DNA from: Sinohyriopsis cumingii
Taxonomy: Eukaryota; Mollusca; Bivalvia; Unionida; Unionidae
Length of the DNA: 64,000 nucleotides
Direction: 5' to 3'
Assembly: GCA_028554795.2 (NCBI GenBank)
Contig: CM068838.1
Span: 94,026,974-94,090,973 of the forward strand
The notes beneath the pieces are model-generated. The model saw only the letters and a program-made list of their open reading frames with translations, did no database searches and was not told the DNA's origin. The translations under genes and the position numbers were made by a program. Shown in pieces: positions 47,360 to 60,192 of this stretch. Numbering within the stretch: position 1 is the stretch's first letter; each line of letters begins with the position of its first letter.

Positions 47360-49615
47360 TTGACCTGCCAACAGTCATTTGCTGAATCACTGAAATATGA
47401 TTCCAGGTTTAAATACACCATACATTTCAGTGAATGTCTTTGATCCATGAATAAAGTAGCAATGTATTAGCTGTTTACATGAAGAAAATTAAAAGGTTTA
47501 TTCGGGTCAAGCGGAAATGAAGCTAATTTTGGACAAGGTCAAGTCCATCATGCAATGTTAGGTTACAATAGCATGTAATAAAAAATAACTAACAAACAGT
47601 TAAATTAAATATATATAACAAATTAACTACCATTTAATTTTGCATTGCATATACGGTTCTCGATACCAGTGTTCAATTCATATATCCGTTTATAACTGGT
47701 TAGGTTATTTTCCGATGAATTAAAATGTAAATCACACAGCTAAAGAGTCTGACAGCACAAAATAAGTAGTATGTAGTAAATTACAAAACGTACACGTGTT
47801 TTTCCTAGTCGGGGTAAAGAGATTTGATTCCCATTTAGTATTAATATATCTTCTAGCAGTTTGAGCATATCCCTACGTTATATAAATCATGTTTCTTCAT
47901 GCTTTCTCGAAAGAAAGTACTGTGTTGTTTTAAGTATTACATATACATAACACCTCGAAGCGTGCGCAGTATAAGGCAACGCAAAGTATCCGATGAGTGC
48001 TTTTGTTCAGATCAATCACTTCGTTACAGTTGCTTGCGGTATTATTAAATAAATTTTGTGTTTTACTTCAAGTGATAAACATTACAATTTTTTCATCTTT
48101 AACATGATCCTTCGTTTTTATGTTACTACCGCGTTTGCACATAAATGCTCAGGCTAATATCATAGGCTGGCAGCTTGTAAAAGTTAAAGAAGTGACATCG
48201 GTCTCATACAGCTAGTTGGAAACTTTCCTACGAACTGTACAAAACTGTCTGATACCATCACACCAGCGCCATACAAAGGTGGTTAGGGTGGGTGTGACGG
48301 AGTGGGGAATATCAAATGAATCAATACTTTCACTGAAATGGAGGATTATATAGTATATGCCTACACCCCTACCAGTTTGTACTTCTATAAACATTCTTAA
48401 AACTAAAAGCAGTAAGGATATAAAAGGTGCACAATTTCAGTCAGTTTATTCATCAATATATACTTGCTAACCTGAATGTCAACATAGGGACGCTAACATT
48501 GTCATCTTGGTTGCGTTCAATTCAAATGGAAATTACGAAATAAAGACCCAGACTACTCACTATCGTTTTACCGTTCCTAGAACAGTACATTTTTTAGTGT
48601 AAAGTGCGATACGTTGATCCAATATTGACAATGTATAGTATACATATTTATGTCATTTTTAAAATGAACATATCAAAAGGAGTAACTCATATAAACCTTG
48701 ACTCCCAAACTTACAGACATTAATGGAAATTTCCGGAGTTTATCGAATACCGCAAGCTACATAACATCGGTTATATGGCAAAAAATGCCCACTCACGCAC
48801 ATGTGGCAACCGTGTAAGTAAAAAAGCTAGTTTGGTTTGCAACGCTAACAAAATAACACAGTTGGAGATTCAAAGGCAGCGATCAGTTTTAGCATCTTTA
48901 TATCCACAGTCTCTTTAGTTTTTTGTTTGTTTGTTTTTTTTCAAATCGATGTGCATATGTGTGGGGGTTAAGTTAAATATCATAGATATTTGCGGTCTCA
49001 CTAGCCCAATTTTATCTGAACCTTACCTCACCGTGTTAGGTATTTTGACATTGATGTAATGCAAATGTCAACATATCTAACGTGGTGTTGGAAGAACCAG
49101 AGGAAACGTTCTCATGAATAAGTTAGCTGTTAAATTTTGAAGAAATGTTGTGAAAGTCGCACATTCTAATTTAGATAGTTTTAAATGACCTCTCTTGCTC
49201 TGTTGTTCTGCATTATTAAGTGTTAGTCTGATTATTCTACTCGTATATCCATATCAAACCAAAAGAGGTATGACTTCGCAGTACCAACCACCATCAAGCA
49301 GATAGTATCTGAGGCTACAGGGAAGACTATTCGCCTAAGTCTTTTATAGTATTGATACAAATTTTTATCCCTGATATCAAAAGTTCTAATGACGTTAAAA
49401 AGTAATGAATATTCAGTAGTTAATACCAAATAAGGACGTAAAGCAGCTATTGCTGTGAAGATACTATGATTAATTTACTAATTTGCCTGGAAGAGAATTA
49501 TCTATCTTTTCTTTGGTTTGCATAAGATGGCCAAATGTTTTGAAATTCATATTCAACATGCTATTATCATACGTACAGAAGGGGATCCATGGCCCACGCT
49601 TACGAAAGGGGGATT
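47360..49615. other. AT-rich sequence without features
   Basis: No coding signal or repeat recognised. Short ORFs (48,212-48,394; 49,232-49,429) have no domain. Confidence 0.45.

Positions 49616-49618
<3 letters not shown>

Positions 49619-49671
<53 letters not shown>
49619..49671. repeat. (AT)n microsatellite
   Basis: About 26 AT dinucleotides. Confidence 0.95.
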
Positions 49672-49674
<3 letters not shown>

Positions 49675-49780
49675 CAAAACGATTCTGGCGGAACCGCTTG
49701 ACTGAAGATGAAATTATGGTTTCAAAAATCCTATCACTCAGTACGTGTTCTAAATCATTAAACTTTAATATGTATACATG

Positions 49781-49854
<74 letters not shown>

Positions 49855-49856
49855 TA
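49781..49856. repeat. (ATA)n/(TTA)n inverted microsatellite
   Basis: About 30 bp of ATA repeats followed by ACT and about 40 bp of TTA repeats, so the two halves are complementary and can form a long hairpin. Confidence 0.9.
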
Positions 49857-49859
49857 TGT

Positions 49860-51700
49860 GTAAGAAAAGAATCAACGAAGAAATAAATAAATTTATTTTA
49901 CCATGTGATAATTTAAATAAAGTGCAATTACGTTTCGTTAGCATTTCGTTCCACTAAGTTGCTTCTCAACTCAAGTTCATTGTATCAAGTACGTACTTAG
50001 TAACTTTGAAACGTTGTACATGGGAGGGGGACGAATATTTTTTGATAATGGAATACATCTTTAAAATGACAAATGGTTGGTACGTTTAGAGGGAATTATA
50101 CAGTTATGATCAAAGACATGTAGCGTAATCATTTGAATCCCTAATGTACCCGCTACTGATGTGGAATTAATCAGATTTCAATTTAAAAGGTCCATTCTAT
50201 TTTTGCTTGATTATGCTTTGTCAAGATGACGTAGTCGATACTACTGAGCCATTCTCACTATATCCAGAATAACTTAACCTGTATTAGTGTGCTAATTGCG
50301 CAATTTATGTTCTCTGAAACTCCGTGTCGCTACGATAAAACAACCACTGAAAAAAAGCTTTTCTGTCATGATTATTCGAATAAACGAGTGAGTCCTAATG
50401 CTTAAGAAAAAGTGTCGAGTAACTATCTCCATTGACTACTGCCATGTATTGAATATATTGTTTCCTTGAAGTTTTTGGGGTATAATAAAAGTGGAGTATG
50501 CCATGACTGCTATTAATACACATATTCATACAAATTTCTGTGTAAAAATTCAAACGTTTATTCGAATCTAATTCATTGCATATAAATCAATTACATTAAA
50601 AGCAAAAGCTATGAAGCGTTTTAAAGATAAAAATAACAAATAATTGGAGTTTCATTAAAATATATGTCATGATGTTTTTACTTTTGAGATATTTTATCTG
50701 AGCATCTAAAGTTTTTTTCCAAGCCGATGTCTTTAATGATTTGTACCTTCGAGGCTTTGGTTGGAGCAATGACGTCGCACACCCAAGACCATCGTCATCA
50801 AAATGGAGAATCGGATGTCAAAAGTGAAATTGTTTCCAAGTCAGAGCATTGTACAATCATATCCCATCAAGGTCTAATCCAGTTCATGTTATCCAAAGAA
50901 AGGATAAAACAACGTGCACGCTACAACTTTCTCTCTTATATCCTTTGACCTGGTTTTGGAACGCAAAGCGGTAAATCAAAATTATGTATTGTGTATTTTG
51001 GATTAAGTACAGGTTCCTCGCATATAGTGTATGATTTCGTTTTCATTGCTGCAACATTTGATTTTCAGTCTATTAAATATAGTATTTTTTATTCTGTATA
51101 AAGAAGCATAACAATTTATTAATTGAACCTTTTACAGAAAGCAATGAAAACGTTGGTGACTTCATTAGACAGACGTCATTTATGCTTTTAAAATCATTAT
51201 CATTACATGCTTGAATTCTAAGTTCAGTAATTTAATACGTATATTATACGCTTTAAGAAAAGAACCACCCCTACACAATTAACATAATAATTATAAATTG
51301 AATAGGCAGTTCCATTTGGATTACCTTAGCTATGCGTATCCGACAAATTTAAGCTTCGGGTGTATGTAGGCGCAGTAACTTATATAAAGGTTTTATCGAC
51401 GGAAGTGTCAGAATTAGAACCAAAATATGTTTGTACTACCTTGGTTGTCTATACTACAAGTCTGAACATAGGATTAACGGAGAAAAAGCGAATGAAAATG
51501 TTCGAAGCATTCGCAGCTTTTAGGTCATTTCTTGTTCCATAAATGCCCAAGGTGACCCAAAGCAGACATAGTATCCAGTTTAGGTATGGTAAATAGGATG
51601 ACCTTAATATGTTAATCCCTAACCTTTATGCTTTTCTATGTTCATACTGGAAGCCCAAAGTTTAGTTTATTCAAATAGTTCGACAATATGAAACATATGT
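49860..51700. other. AT-rich sequence without features
   Basis: No gene, RNA or repeat recognised. ORFs at 50,727-50,948 and 51,360-51,542 have no domain and ordinary base composition. Confidence 0.45.
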
Positions 51701-51706
51701 ATACAT

Positions 51707-51975
51707 CACAGTCGCGTAGCTGCCTACACGCAGATACGATGCTGCGTACGAAAATTCAATTCAGCAATTCAGACCAATTATTTGAATGATTTATTGGCAT
51801 TACAATGATTTGCAAAGTTTATTTAAAACTTTTAGCAGGGAGGAGGCCCCATTCCCCTAACAAGCTGGAGGGTGTCACACCCTTACCCTCTCGTTGGGCG
51901 GCGACGAGGGGAATGGCTTCGTTTTTCTTTACTGACGTATGATGAAAAGTGATATAGCTACGCGCCTACAGCGGT
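51707..51975. mobile_element. MITE-like element, GCGTAGCT ends
   Basis: The ends carry inverted GCGTAGCT (left CAGTCGCGTAGCTGCC; right in reverse complement CTGTAGGCGCGTAGCT). The same core occurs in the ends of the MITE at 42,661-43,070. Inside is a further inverted pair, CCATTCCCCT / AGGGGAATGG (about 51,850 and 51,907), and a GC-rich stretch unlike the surroundings. Non-coding. Confidence 0.45.
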
Positions 51976-51979
51976 TAAC

Positions 51980-54900
51980 GTTTATTTAGAAACATAAGTG
52001 CCAAAAATTAACATCGAATCACGGTAATAAATGTCCAATGTATTTCATGAGTGAGTGTTGTAGGCTTGAGGCAGGAAATGCGGCTAACATCAAAGTAAGA
52101 ATGTCACCCATGTTATGGTGCATAATGATAGTTTTCTTGGAAACCTGACGAAGAAGTAGCAGCCATTCACGGTTCGCTGATAACGTTGACGAGTTTTATT
52201 GACTTTAAGAACTGTCATGCTGACAAATAATCAATGTTATTTTTTTTAATCTACGGAGAAAGCTACATAAGAACATTTTCTAACATAGCATGAGTATGTT
52301 GTGTGTATTCTGTAAAGATATAATGCCACTTTATTCAAATAGAAGAAACAATAAAAATATTTTTGATATACATGTCTTCATCGTGTATGAAGGATATGCG
52401 GTGTTCCTTTGTGATACTGATCATAATTATTAGTCTTAATGTTTATCTTCATTTTCAAAGATTAATATTGCCGAGTGCGTCTCTTGCATATGATCAGTTT
52501 GATACATTCAGTTCAGCGGTGTAATTGATACTATCTTTTTTTTCACATCTTATCGAAAGAATAAATGCACCAAATGATACTTTACATGTACGTCTTATGA
52601 GTTTGCGATACGATGGTTCTTTTCTAATAATGCTTTCAATGATATGTTCAAAGGGGTCTTTGGCTAGATTAAGAAACATGAAAAATATATAAACAGATTA
52701 GGAAATATCGTTAATAAAGCGAGAAAATGAAAGTTACCGCTTGATGCAAAAGAGTATAATAGGTTGGCATATACATATGCAAAGAGGTGCATGCATAATT
52801 AGTCGATCAATTGGGATTTGTTTTGTAGCTAGGCAATATTTATCAAGAAATGTAGAAAGCGCCAATGTTTCAGTGCTACGTTTGTCCGTACATTTACCTA
52901 GCTAGGCCGCTGATAAATGATACAGTTAATGTTAGTACTAGTTAGTTTGTAAACGTAATGGTAATTGTAGGGGTAATTTTGGACATGCCATATTCGACTT
53001 TATGGCGTCCGGGTTTCGTCAATCAGTTTGTGTGCGACATGCGGGCCGAACGCAGTAAACGCAACAAGAGTCAAACATAAAACACACTAGACTGAGTGGA
53101 TAACCAGCAGACTTATGTTTACAATTAATCTTTAGCTCATTGTGTCCACCTACACGTTAACTAGTGGGCAATCGTTCGTGTATTGAACCTTATTAGCATA
53201 TAACGCACGATCAGCTAGATTATTTCAGGATTACTCGACTGTAATGACTTATTCTTGGCTGAAACATGCCCAAGTTTCTTTTTTGAAGGCTGAACTCCCT
53301 TGAATGCTCTGGTATTCATAAAAGGTGCGCTAGTAAGTCAAGCTTTCTGTAGGCATACAAAGCAGATTGATTCTTAAAAATGGTTGCAGGAGTAAGGACA
53401 AGAAGTGTCTTCCCTTGTTATAGTTGTATGTATGGTATAGGTGTACAGGTAGATTCCAGTGAATGCAGCTATGTTACATACTGTCCCGTTAATGTTGCGC
53501 CTGCGAACAAATTTAAGTTGACAGTGGCGCCATATGAAATGTGAAATGTATTCGACCTTCACAGGATTAGAGCGGAGCAGCAATTGTTGGGGTGAATCAT
53601 TCATTACGGAAGAGCAATGCAGCTGTATAGTGTATAGGAGTCCACTAGTTAAGCATTACGATTTGGTTCGAATCTCGGAAGCAATATCTATGGCGTACTT
53701 AAATATGTTCAAAAGGATGCAAAAGGTGACATCTTGTTAACTTCAGCATTCCGTGCATCCTTTGTCAGTTTACTACTTGTCATCGCCATTTCTTGGCAAT
53801 GCAGTGCGCAGTCATTTGTTTCCATACATATAAGATTTGTAACTCCGTTCTAGATATGCTATTCATGTTAAACATAAGGTTCCCTTCCGGGATATCTCCT
53901 CTCCTGCCTGCAAAATGGCATCACACCAGATAGTATTCTATGACTGTATATGAATTTTGTTGGAACAAGCTTAGGTATCGCAAACATTTGCTATCTTAGT
54001 AAGGCTGTGATGTATTTTTGCACAATACAAGTTCAATATATAGTTTTTGACAGCGATTGTTTCATGTCCAGGTTTCTGGTTGCATCTCCCTTGAAACCAC
54101 CACATGCAGCAGTATTCTTCCTTGAATCTTGTAGATATGCCTGGATGAAGTTTAAGTTAGTCAACCCTAAATAATTTGTAAAGTTTCAGGTTCAAATGTC
54201 CATAATCTATCATCGCGTTTTCAAATTAATTTCAATCAGATCAGAGCCATACGTCTCTTTAAACAAACTGTTTGAAAGGTGGACACACTGCTGTAACTGT
54301 CATTGATATAACCTAATGCACCTATCCCGAACCAGTTACCGGATAAACCTTCAATCTGTACTGCCAGATAACAGCCATAAAACATTATTAAAGCCACAAA
54401 TAAATTTCTAAAAATTCAAATATTCCTCTTATCAGATTCGTTTTCAACTAAACCATCCTAGCAAACCCCTTTCATTTTAAAATGTATTATTACCCATAAA
54501 ATCACCCCGATGTATGTTGTTCTTATTAATAAAATTTAGGAAATGTATTATTTACTGTTGGCTGCATAATCCCTGTGGTATTAAGTGTATTCAAACGAGA
54601 TAAGAAAGAAGTCAAATATCCCATGCAGTCATCCGTTTCGGAAAAGAATCAAGCTAACCGCATACAATATTACATAACTATTCATGCACTATTCTTAGAT
54701 ATTTGAAACAAATATTTGACAATATTTGTGTAATGAATATGCTTTTTCTGACATAATTTACATCACTGGTATCTCTTTCTTTTGTCTTATCTTTCTTGTT
54801 TTAGACTCAATGCTGTTGTATTTATATTATTTTTCAATTCATTGAATCAATGGAGCACGCCTTCCTCATTCAGTGTCTTTATTCTTCCAGAGAAAATAAT

Positions 54901-55665
54901 TGCATTACCCCTTTCGAAAGCTTGGTATTGGAAAACCAATATTGCCTTTTCAATTCCTTTTTAAAATCATTGTCCTAAGCTAAGGTATGTCAATATAAAT
55001 TTGTACTGGTTGCTTTTATATAATGCTCAACGTAATGAATGAAAACCATCACATCTGATATTATATGTTAGGTACTGAGGCGGTGATAGTGTAAAAATGG
55101 TTAAACATTTGTATACGTTAGTATTATAGTGTTCATTCTCTAATAATAATATTTTGTTAGATTATATCGCATTTTATTTATTTTAATATTTGCTTTAATT
55201 AAGTCTTTTAATCAATCAACAGTCTTTTGTGCTTGCGAGAGAGAGAAATAGAGTTTCATCTCTTTTAACTAACAAAAGCACACATCTTGTCTTCATTCCA
55301 ATTTGAAGGCAGAAAACGTTATTGTTAACATGAAAACATTAAACATACCATCAAAGATTGAAACAGTAACTAAAAGAATCAAAATGAAACAAGCACGAAA
55401 GGAAACCTTAATCGTGACGGACTGAAAAGGAACCTCGACGAATCGGCAGTCCACGTTATTATTTTTTAAAATTTCAATCATATGTTGAAAATATCTTTAA
55501 CTGAGCTAAAATATAGCTGCAACAAATTGGCTAAGTACGCGTGGCATTGGCTTTTAATACCTGCCCGACAAATTATTCATGCTACAATTAATTTATTTTT
55601 CATGATTATTTGTTTGTTTGATTAATATTCTATAAGAGTACGAACAGTATCTTTCTTAGTATCAG
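51980..55665. other. AT-rich sequence without features
   Basis: About 3.7 kb in which I see no convincing gene or repeat. ORFs at 53,374-53,740, 53,950-54,174 and 54,782-54,964 were translated in both directions and show no recognisable domain; they may hide introns or unrecognised exons. Confidence 0.4.
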
Positions 55666-55666
55666 A

Positions 55667-55669
<3 letters not shown>

Positions 55670-55734
<65 letters not shown>
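55670..55734. repeat. (AT)n microsatellite
   Basis: About 32 AT dinucleotides. Confidence 0.95.
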
Positions 55735-55737
<3 letters not shown>

Positions 55738-55739
55738 AT

Positions 55740-56775
55740 ATCATTACATACGGCATGAATACCTGCAAACTTCTCATTATTTTGATAATCTATTTCCTTA
55801 AAGCTGGTCTGATGAGCACGTATTACAATGCATTTTCAACTTCTTTTGTTACCAAGTTGGTATTTAAGCTTAATTAAATGAATTGGAGGACTAAAGTCAA
55901 TTAATAATATAACCATATATCTGCTACAATTTTCATCACCATATCACAGTGTATCAAATATATACTATCACTAACAACTGCATCGTTCAGTCCAACCTTT
56001 GAACATAAAACACATTGTTGAAATCTTGTCGTAATGTTATAGGTCTGAGTCGCAATATTGTTCGCTAATCATACCGATTTAAACATTTTTTGAACTTCGA
56101 GCTGTGTATTTGGACTCTGTCATAGAGTTTATATTATGTGCCTTGCTGCCTAAAATATATATCATATATGATTTAATACTCCGAATAAGTCGTACAATTC
56201 CTTATTCCGTCACTTATCTGCAAACATGTAGAAAGCTTTATAATCAACCTGCTTGTTTCGTGTATTAATTGAGTTTTAAAGAACTCATAATCAGGCGAAA
56301 TGACCATAGAATATCTACCATAGGACATACTTTGTTCTTTTTATATTTCAAATGTTTTTATACATATTTATCTGTTTCAACTATATTTAGGTTGGTGTGC
56401 CTATATGTGTATGGCAATTGACCTAGGTATGTAGTAAAAGTGTAGTAAAAAATTACTTGGCCACATATACACAAAATTTAGTAAATTAGTTAAGCTATAA
56501 GCACTAAAAGCTAGAACCTGGTGAAAATGATAAAGGATCTGGTGTTTGAGCAAATTTGTAAAGAAAGTCAGTTAGTAATTTTGAAATACAGTGTTCTAAA
56601 CTTATGTTGTTAGAAGTAAAGTTCGCATTTTATTCCCGAATTATTTAAATCAGTGTTTCATGGCAATTATTTCACCGACATTCTGACCAAAAAAAAAACA
56701 CAATAATGAGTCCAAATATTAGATAACTTGCCTTGCATGTAAATGATTATTACTAGTAGGAAGAATAATAAGGCC
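55740..56775. other. AT-rich sequence without features
   Basis: Nothing recognised. Confidence 0.45.
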
Positions 56776-56780
56776 TCAAT

Positions 56781-57080
56781 TTAAACAAACATGACACATC
56801 ATCCTAATAATTAAACAAACATGACACATCATCCTAATAATTAAACAAACATGACACATCATCCTAATAATTAAACAAACATGACACATCATCCTAATAA
56901 TTAAAGTTTGATGACACATCATCCTAATAATTAAACAAACATGACACATCATCCTAATAATTAAACAAACATGACACATCATCCTAATAATTAAACAAAC
57001 ATGACACATCATCCTAATAATTAAACAAACATGACACATCATCCTAATAATTAGACAAACATGACACATCATCCTAATAA
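56781..57080. repeat. 30-bp tandem array, ten units
   Basis: Ten head-to-tail 30-bp units contain AAACAAACATGACACATCAT and end CCTAATAA, starting at 56,781 and every 30 bp to 57,051. Eight are identical. Unit 5 (56,901) has GTTTG in place of CAAAC, and unit 10 has one A-to-G change. Because the unit is a multiple of three with no stop, the minus strand shows an open frame repeating MMCHVCLIIR; this is a product of the repeat and not evidence of a gene. Confidence 0.98.
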
Positions 57081-57084
57081 TTAA

Positions 57085-58675
57085 AGCTTGATATAATGAT
57101 ATGTAAAGGCAGTTTATTGCAAAGACTCAATATTTATCTTCTGTATAAAAATGAATCTATTAATGATTTTGAAAGACATTCAAATTTCGTTCAACATGTA
57201 CCGTACGACATCTTTAAGAGATCAATGTCACACAGCTGATCAGCTAACAAATCGGTTTTGTGACAGTGCAATGTACCAAAGATTCACTATGGGTTATACA
57301 TATTCCGCCATCCAAAGCTCTCTGAGCTAGTGTCCTGAGTGTTCAAGTCATCTTCGGAAAAAAATAATGGAGTGAATATAAGCTATTGGAATTTTAGTCC
57401 ATTCATATATTTTTAAAATTTTAGGTTCCTCACTTACTTCTGAAAATGCAAGTTGAATATCATAGTGAGACTTATATTTGTGGATACGTATTCACTAAAT
57501 GGTAGTTTTTAAAGATAACGCCATTTTCTATAGAATTGTTATCATTACTGAAACGATACCACATTGACATGGTTTATGACATCATATTCTTCATGATTAT
57601 CCTACCAATGACTAAGAAAAAATACTTGGGTTAAAATAAAAAAATGCTTTAAACGACAAAATGTATTGAGTATACCACGCACATTAGCATATATCTCGTA
57701 AAGTATAAAGTCTTGAATAGTGAATAACTTAAGAGTCAGAGGATGTCGGGAAGGAGCACACTGGTATTACATAATTCTGCGGATCCGACGTTTGATCCTA
57801 GATTCTGTAATATGGTTTGATAAATGATTTTCGATTTGGTTAGTTTTTCTTCCTGTTGTCTGATATATCTGGATAAATGTTCCATATTTCACCAAATTCT
57901 TTTGTATTCTTTATGCTATCAATGTTCCAAGATAAAACTGAACCATTCTTTCAATTTGATTTAATTTTATTTCCGTAATTAGTTATTGATAGTTTAGGTG
58001 ACAATATAGAAATCGGTTTCAGCGTAACACTGAACTGTATTCACACGAGTATATATGATCGTATAGATTTGGTTCGTAAAATAGGCAATGTCAAATTTCA
58101 TGATAGAATGATTTCTTTGGATATTCTCTTCTGCAAGGGTTTCGTATAGAGAAATGTAAATAAAATTGTGATTATTACATGTTTTAGGCACATCTTGGGG
58201 GTGCGTGCCATTAAGTATCGAACTATGGCTAGATTAATTTACTGATAAATCATACCAATGTGTAAAAGAAGAACAAAATGTATAAGCCGAAAAATACAGT
58301 TACGTGAATGTGTGCTCCTTATTTGGATTAGAAATCATTTGTGTGGCGTATTCATAGAACACGAAAATGTGAAATGCAGTTGTCCTGGGCATCTTGGAAA
58401 TAAAGAGAAAATGATCAACTAAAGCGAACATTACTGGTACATTGAATGTTTTCGAACACACCAACTTGCTGATTATAAAAACTAGCCGATATATATGTAT
58501 GATGCCTCGTATTGCTTCAAATATAATCGTATCTGAAAAAGCAGTACATAGCTAATATGATCCAGACACGGAAAACAAAATCATTTTTAATGTACACAGA
58601 ACAATGAAATATTGTTAAGTCAATTACCCCAAACATATACATTGTTATGTAGACAAAAAAGAAAAAAATTGTAAA
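57085..58675. other. AT-rich sequence without features
   Basis: No coding signal or repeat recognised. The minus ORF at 57,994-58,191 has no domain. Confidence 0.45.
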
Positions 58676-58678
58676 GAA

Positions 58679-58680
<2 letters not shown>

Positions 58681-58749
<69 letters not shown>
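58681..58749. repeat. (AT)n microsatellite
   Basis: About 34 AT dinucleotides, downstream of the Link-domain exon. Confidence 0.95.
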
Positions 58750-58751
<2 letters not shown>

Positions 58752-58798
58752 GTGTAAGAGATATGTAGTAGTTTTCAGCGAGGTCAATATTCTTCTTG

Positions 58799-58804
58799 TT
58801 TATT
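58799..58804 (-). promoter_or_regulatory. Possible poly(A) signal of the Link gene
   Basis: AATAAA on the minus strand, about 275 bp downstream of the Link-domain stop codon. The hexamer is common in AT-rich DNA, so the link is only positional. Confidence 0.3.
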
Positions 58805-59079
58805 TAAGGGCTGTTCATTGTTTTTCAATGTGTGACGGATTTAAAAGTACATTGCTTGCTGAAAGTATAAGCCATTGCTATTTATCGGAGCAAGCTATAG
58901 CAGATGCATTCAGTCGTAACAATTGTTGTGATATTATATATTCCATGCTACATAGGTAATCATAGGTGAACATTCTGCTTAACCAAACGCTTAAACTCTA
59001 TTTTTTGCAAGCTATTTTAAAGTTCCGATGGTGTGTTTTCCGAACAATCCTTGTTGACTTGAACAGTACGCGTATCTTT

Positions 59080-59360
59080 CTAGAAGTTATTGACACAATA
59101 AACGCCCCAAGTGTGACTGCTGCTGCAAATTATTGTACTGAAGCCGCCATTTTCTTTGCAGCTGACATTCGGTTTCGGTGCTTTCATGATTCCTTCAGAG
59201 AACCAGCCGCATCCACATGCATCGTACCCATGTGCTACTGCTGCATTCATATCTTCCGTTGAAGCAATTCTTGTGCCTGCGTCTGTGCATATAGTTTCAG
59301 CATTGACAAAGGAAAATGTGGTCTTGTTGGTCGGTGAAGGAACAAATCGAATTTCATTTC
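59080..59360 (-). CDS. Link-domain protein, last coding exon
   Basis: Minus-strand exon of 281 bp encoding 92 residues that match a Link (hyaluronan-binding) module. It reads FSFVNAETICTDAGTRIAS, then MNAAVAHGYDACGCGWFSEG, then KPNVSCKENGG, then HTWGVYCVNNF and TAG (59,080-59,082). The four conserved Cys of Link modules are present (ETIC, YDAC, NVSC, VYC), plus two extra ones (GCGW, IIC). The upstream edge has a strong acceptor, a T-rich tract and ATTTATAG at 59,361-59,370. The exon begins in phase 1, as is usual for Link modules. The frame is uninterrupted over 92 codons. Earlier exons, including a signal peptide, must lie to the right, beyond or within the LINE. Likely a secreted or cell-surface protein; whether it binds hyaluronan is unknown. 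Confidence 0.75.
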
Positions 59361-59752
59361 CTATAAATGTAAAAAAATATTGTCATTGTATTATCAATAA
59401 CAAAAGGAAATGCAAAGAAAAGGTCCTAAGAGTGCTCACTATTATGAATTGGTTCATAAGATTTCTTTTTCAAAGTACGTGAATACTTTACAAGTATTTA
59501 ATTTAAGCCAGTAAGATACCTTCACATCCTTAACAAAAGCTTGTTAATATTATTAATACTGTTTGGTCCGTATCATGTAAATTAATTAGTGGTCTGTGAC
59601 GTATATTCAGATAGTATTTCTTATTTTAATTATAAATGATCAAACACAATTTTCTCATATTGTTTTTGTAAAAACACTCATTTGAATATGACCCCATTAA
59701 CCATATAAATAATGTTGCTTTCAGTTAGTAGGCAGACATCTTTTTGATACAA

Positions 59753-59818
<66 letters not shown>

Positions 59819-60020
59819 GTGTGTGTGTTATTGCAAAGAAAGCAGTTGGGAATATCTAAAAAGTTTATTTTATACTTCCTTTGCCATGCAAGTAATGCTT
59901 CCTACCAAACTGTTTGCGATAGTTGCTATATAGACACAATTATTATTCTAAGTACATTACGTAACGGCTTTTTTTAACGGAAATAATTCAAAAAAGAAAA
60001 TGAGGAAATTGCTATGTCTT
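59361..60020 (-). other. Intron of the Link-domain gene
   Basis: AT-rich sequence upstream (in gene direction) of the Link exon, starting at the splice acceptor. It holds an (AT)n array and, further right, the LINE. I found no further exon here. Confidence 0.5.
59755..59816. repeat. (AT)n microsatellite
   Basis: About 31 AT dinucleotides followed by a short GT run. Confidence 0.95.
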
Positions 60021-60105
60021 AGATACATCATCATCATCTTTATTTCCTTCCATGGAAGATTACATGATATAAGAATAAATCATCTGAATATAATCAATAA
60101 ATATT

Positions 60106-60131
60106 TAAAAAAAAAAAAAAAAAAAAAAAAA
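60106..60131. repeat. A26 homopolymer
   Basis: About 26 consecutive A on the plus strand inside the 3' UTR of the minus-strand LINE (T run in element sense). Its orientation is wrong for that LINE's own tail. Confidence 0.9.
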
Positions 60132-60192
60132 TTCTTACACAATATCAATCAACAAAGTGTTCGTCAACTCATAAGTTGCAAGTTTCAGTACC

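Noticed and set aside
56776-57072. 98-codon minus-strand ORF encoding a repeated MMCHVCLIIR peptide; also possible CRISPR-like array
   Set aside because: It is the translation of a 30-bp tandem repeat with no stop in that frame. There are no spacers between units, so it is not a CRISPR array, and the genome is eukaryotic.
59156-59482. 108-codon plus-strand ORF
   Set aside because: It is antisense to the Link-domain exon, whose minus-strand frame carries the domain motifs and splice acceptor.
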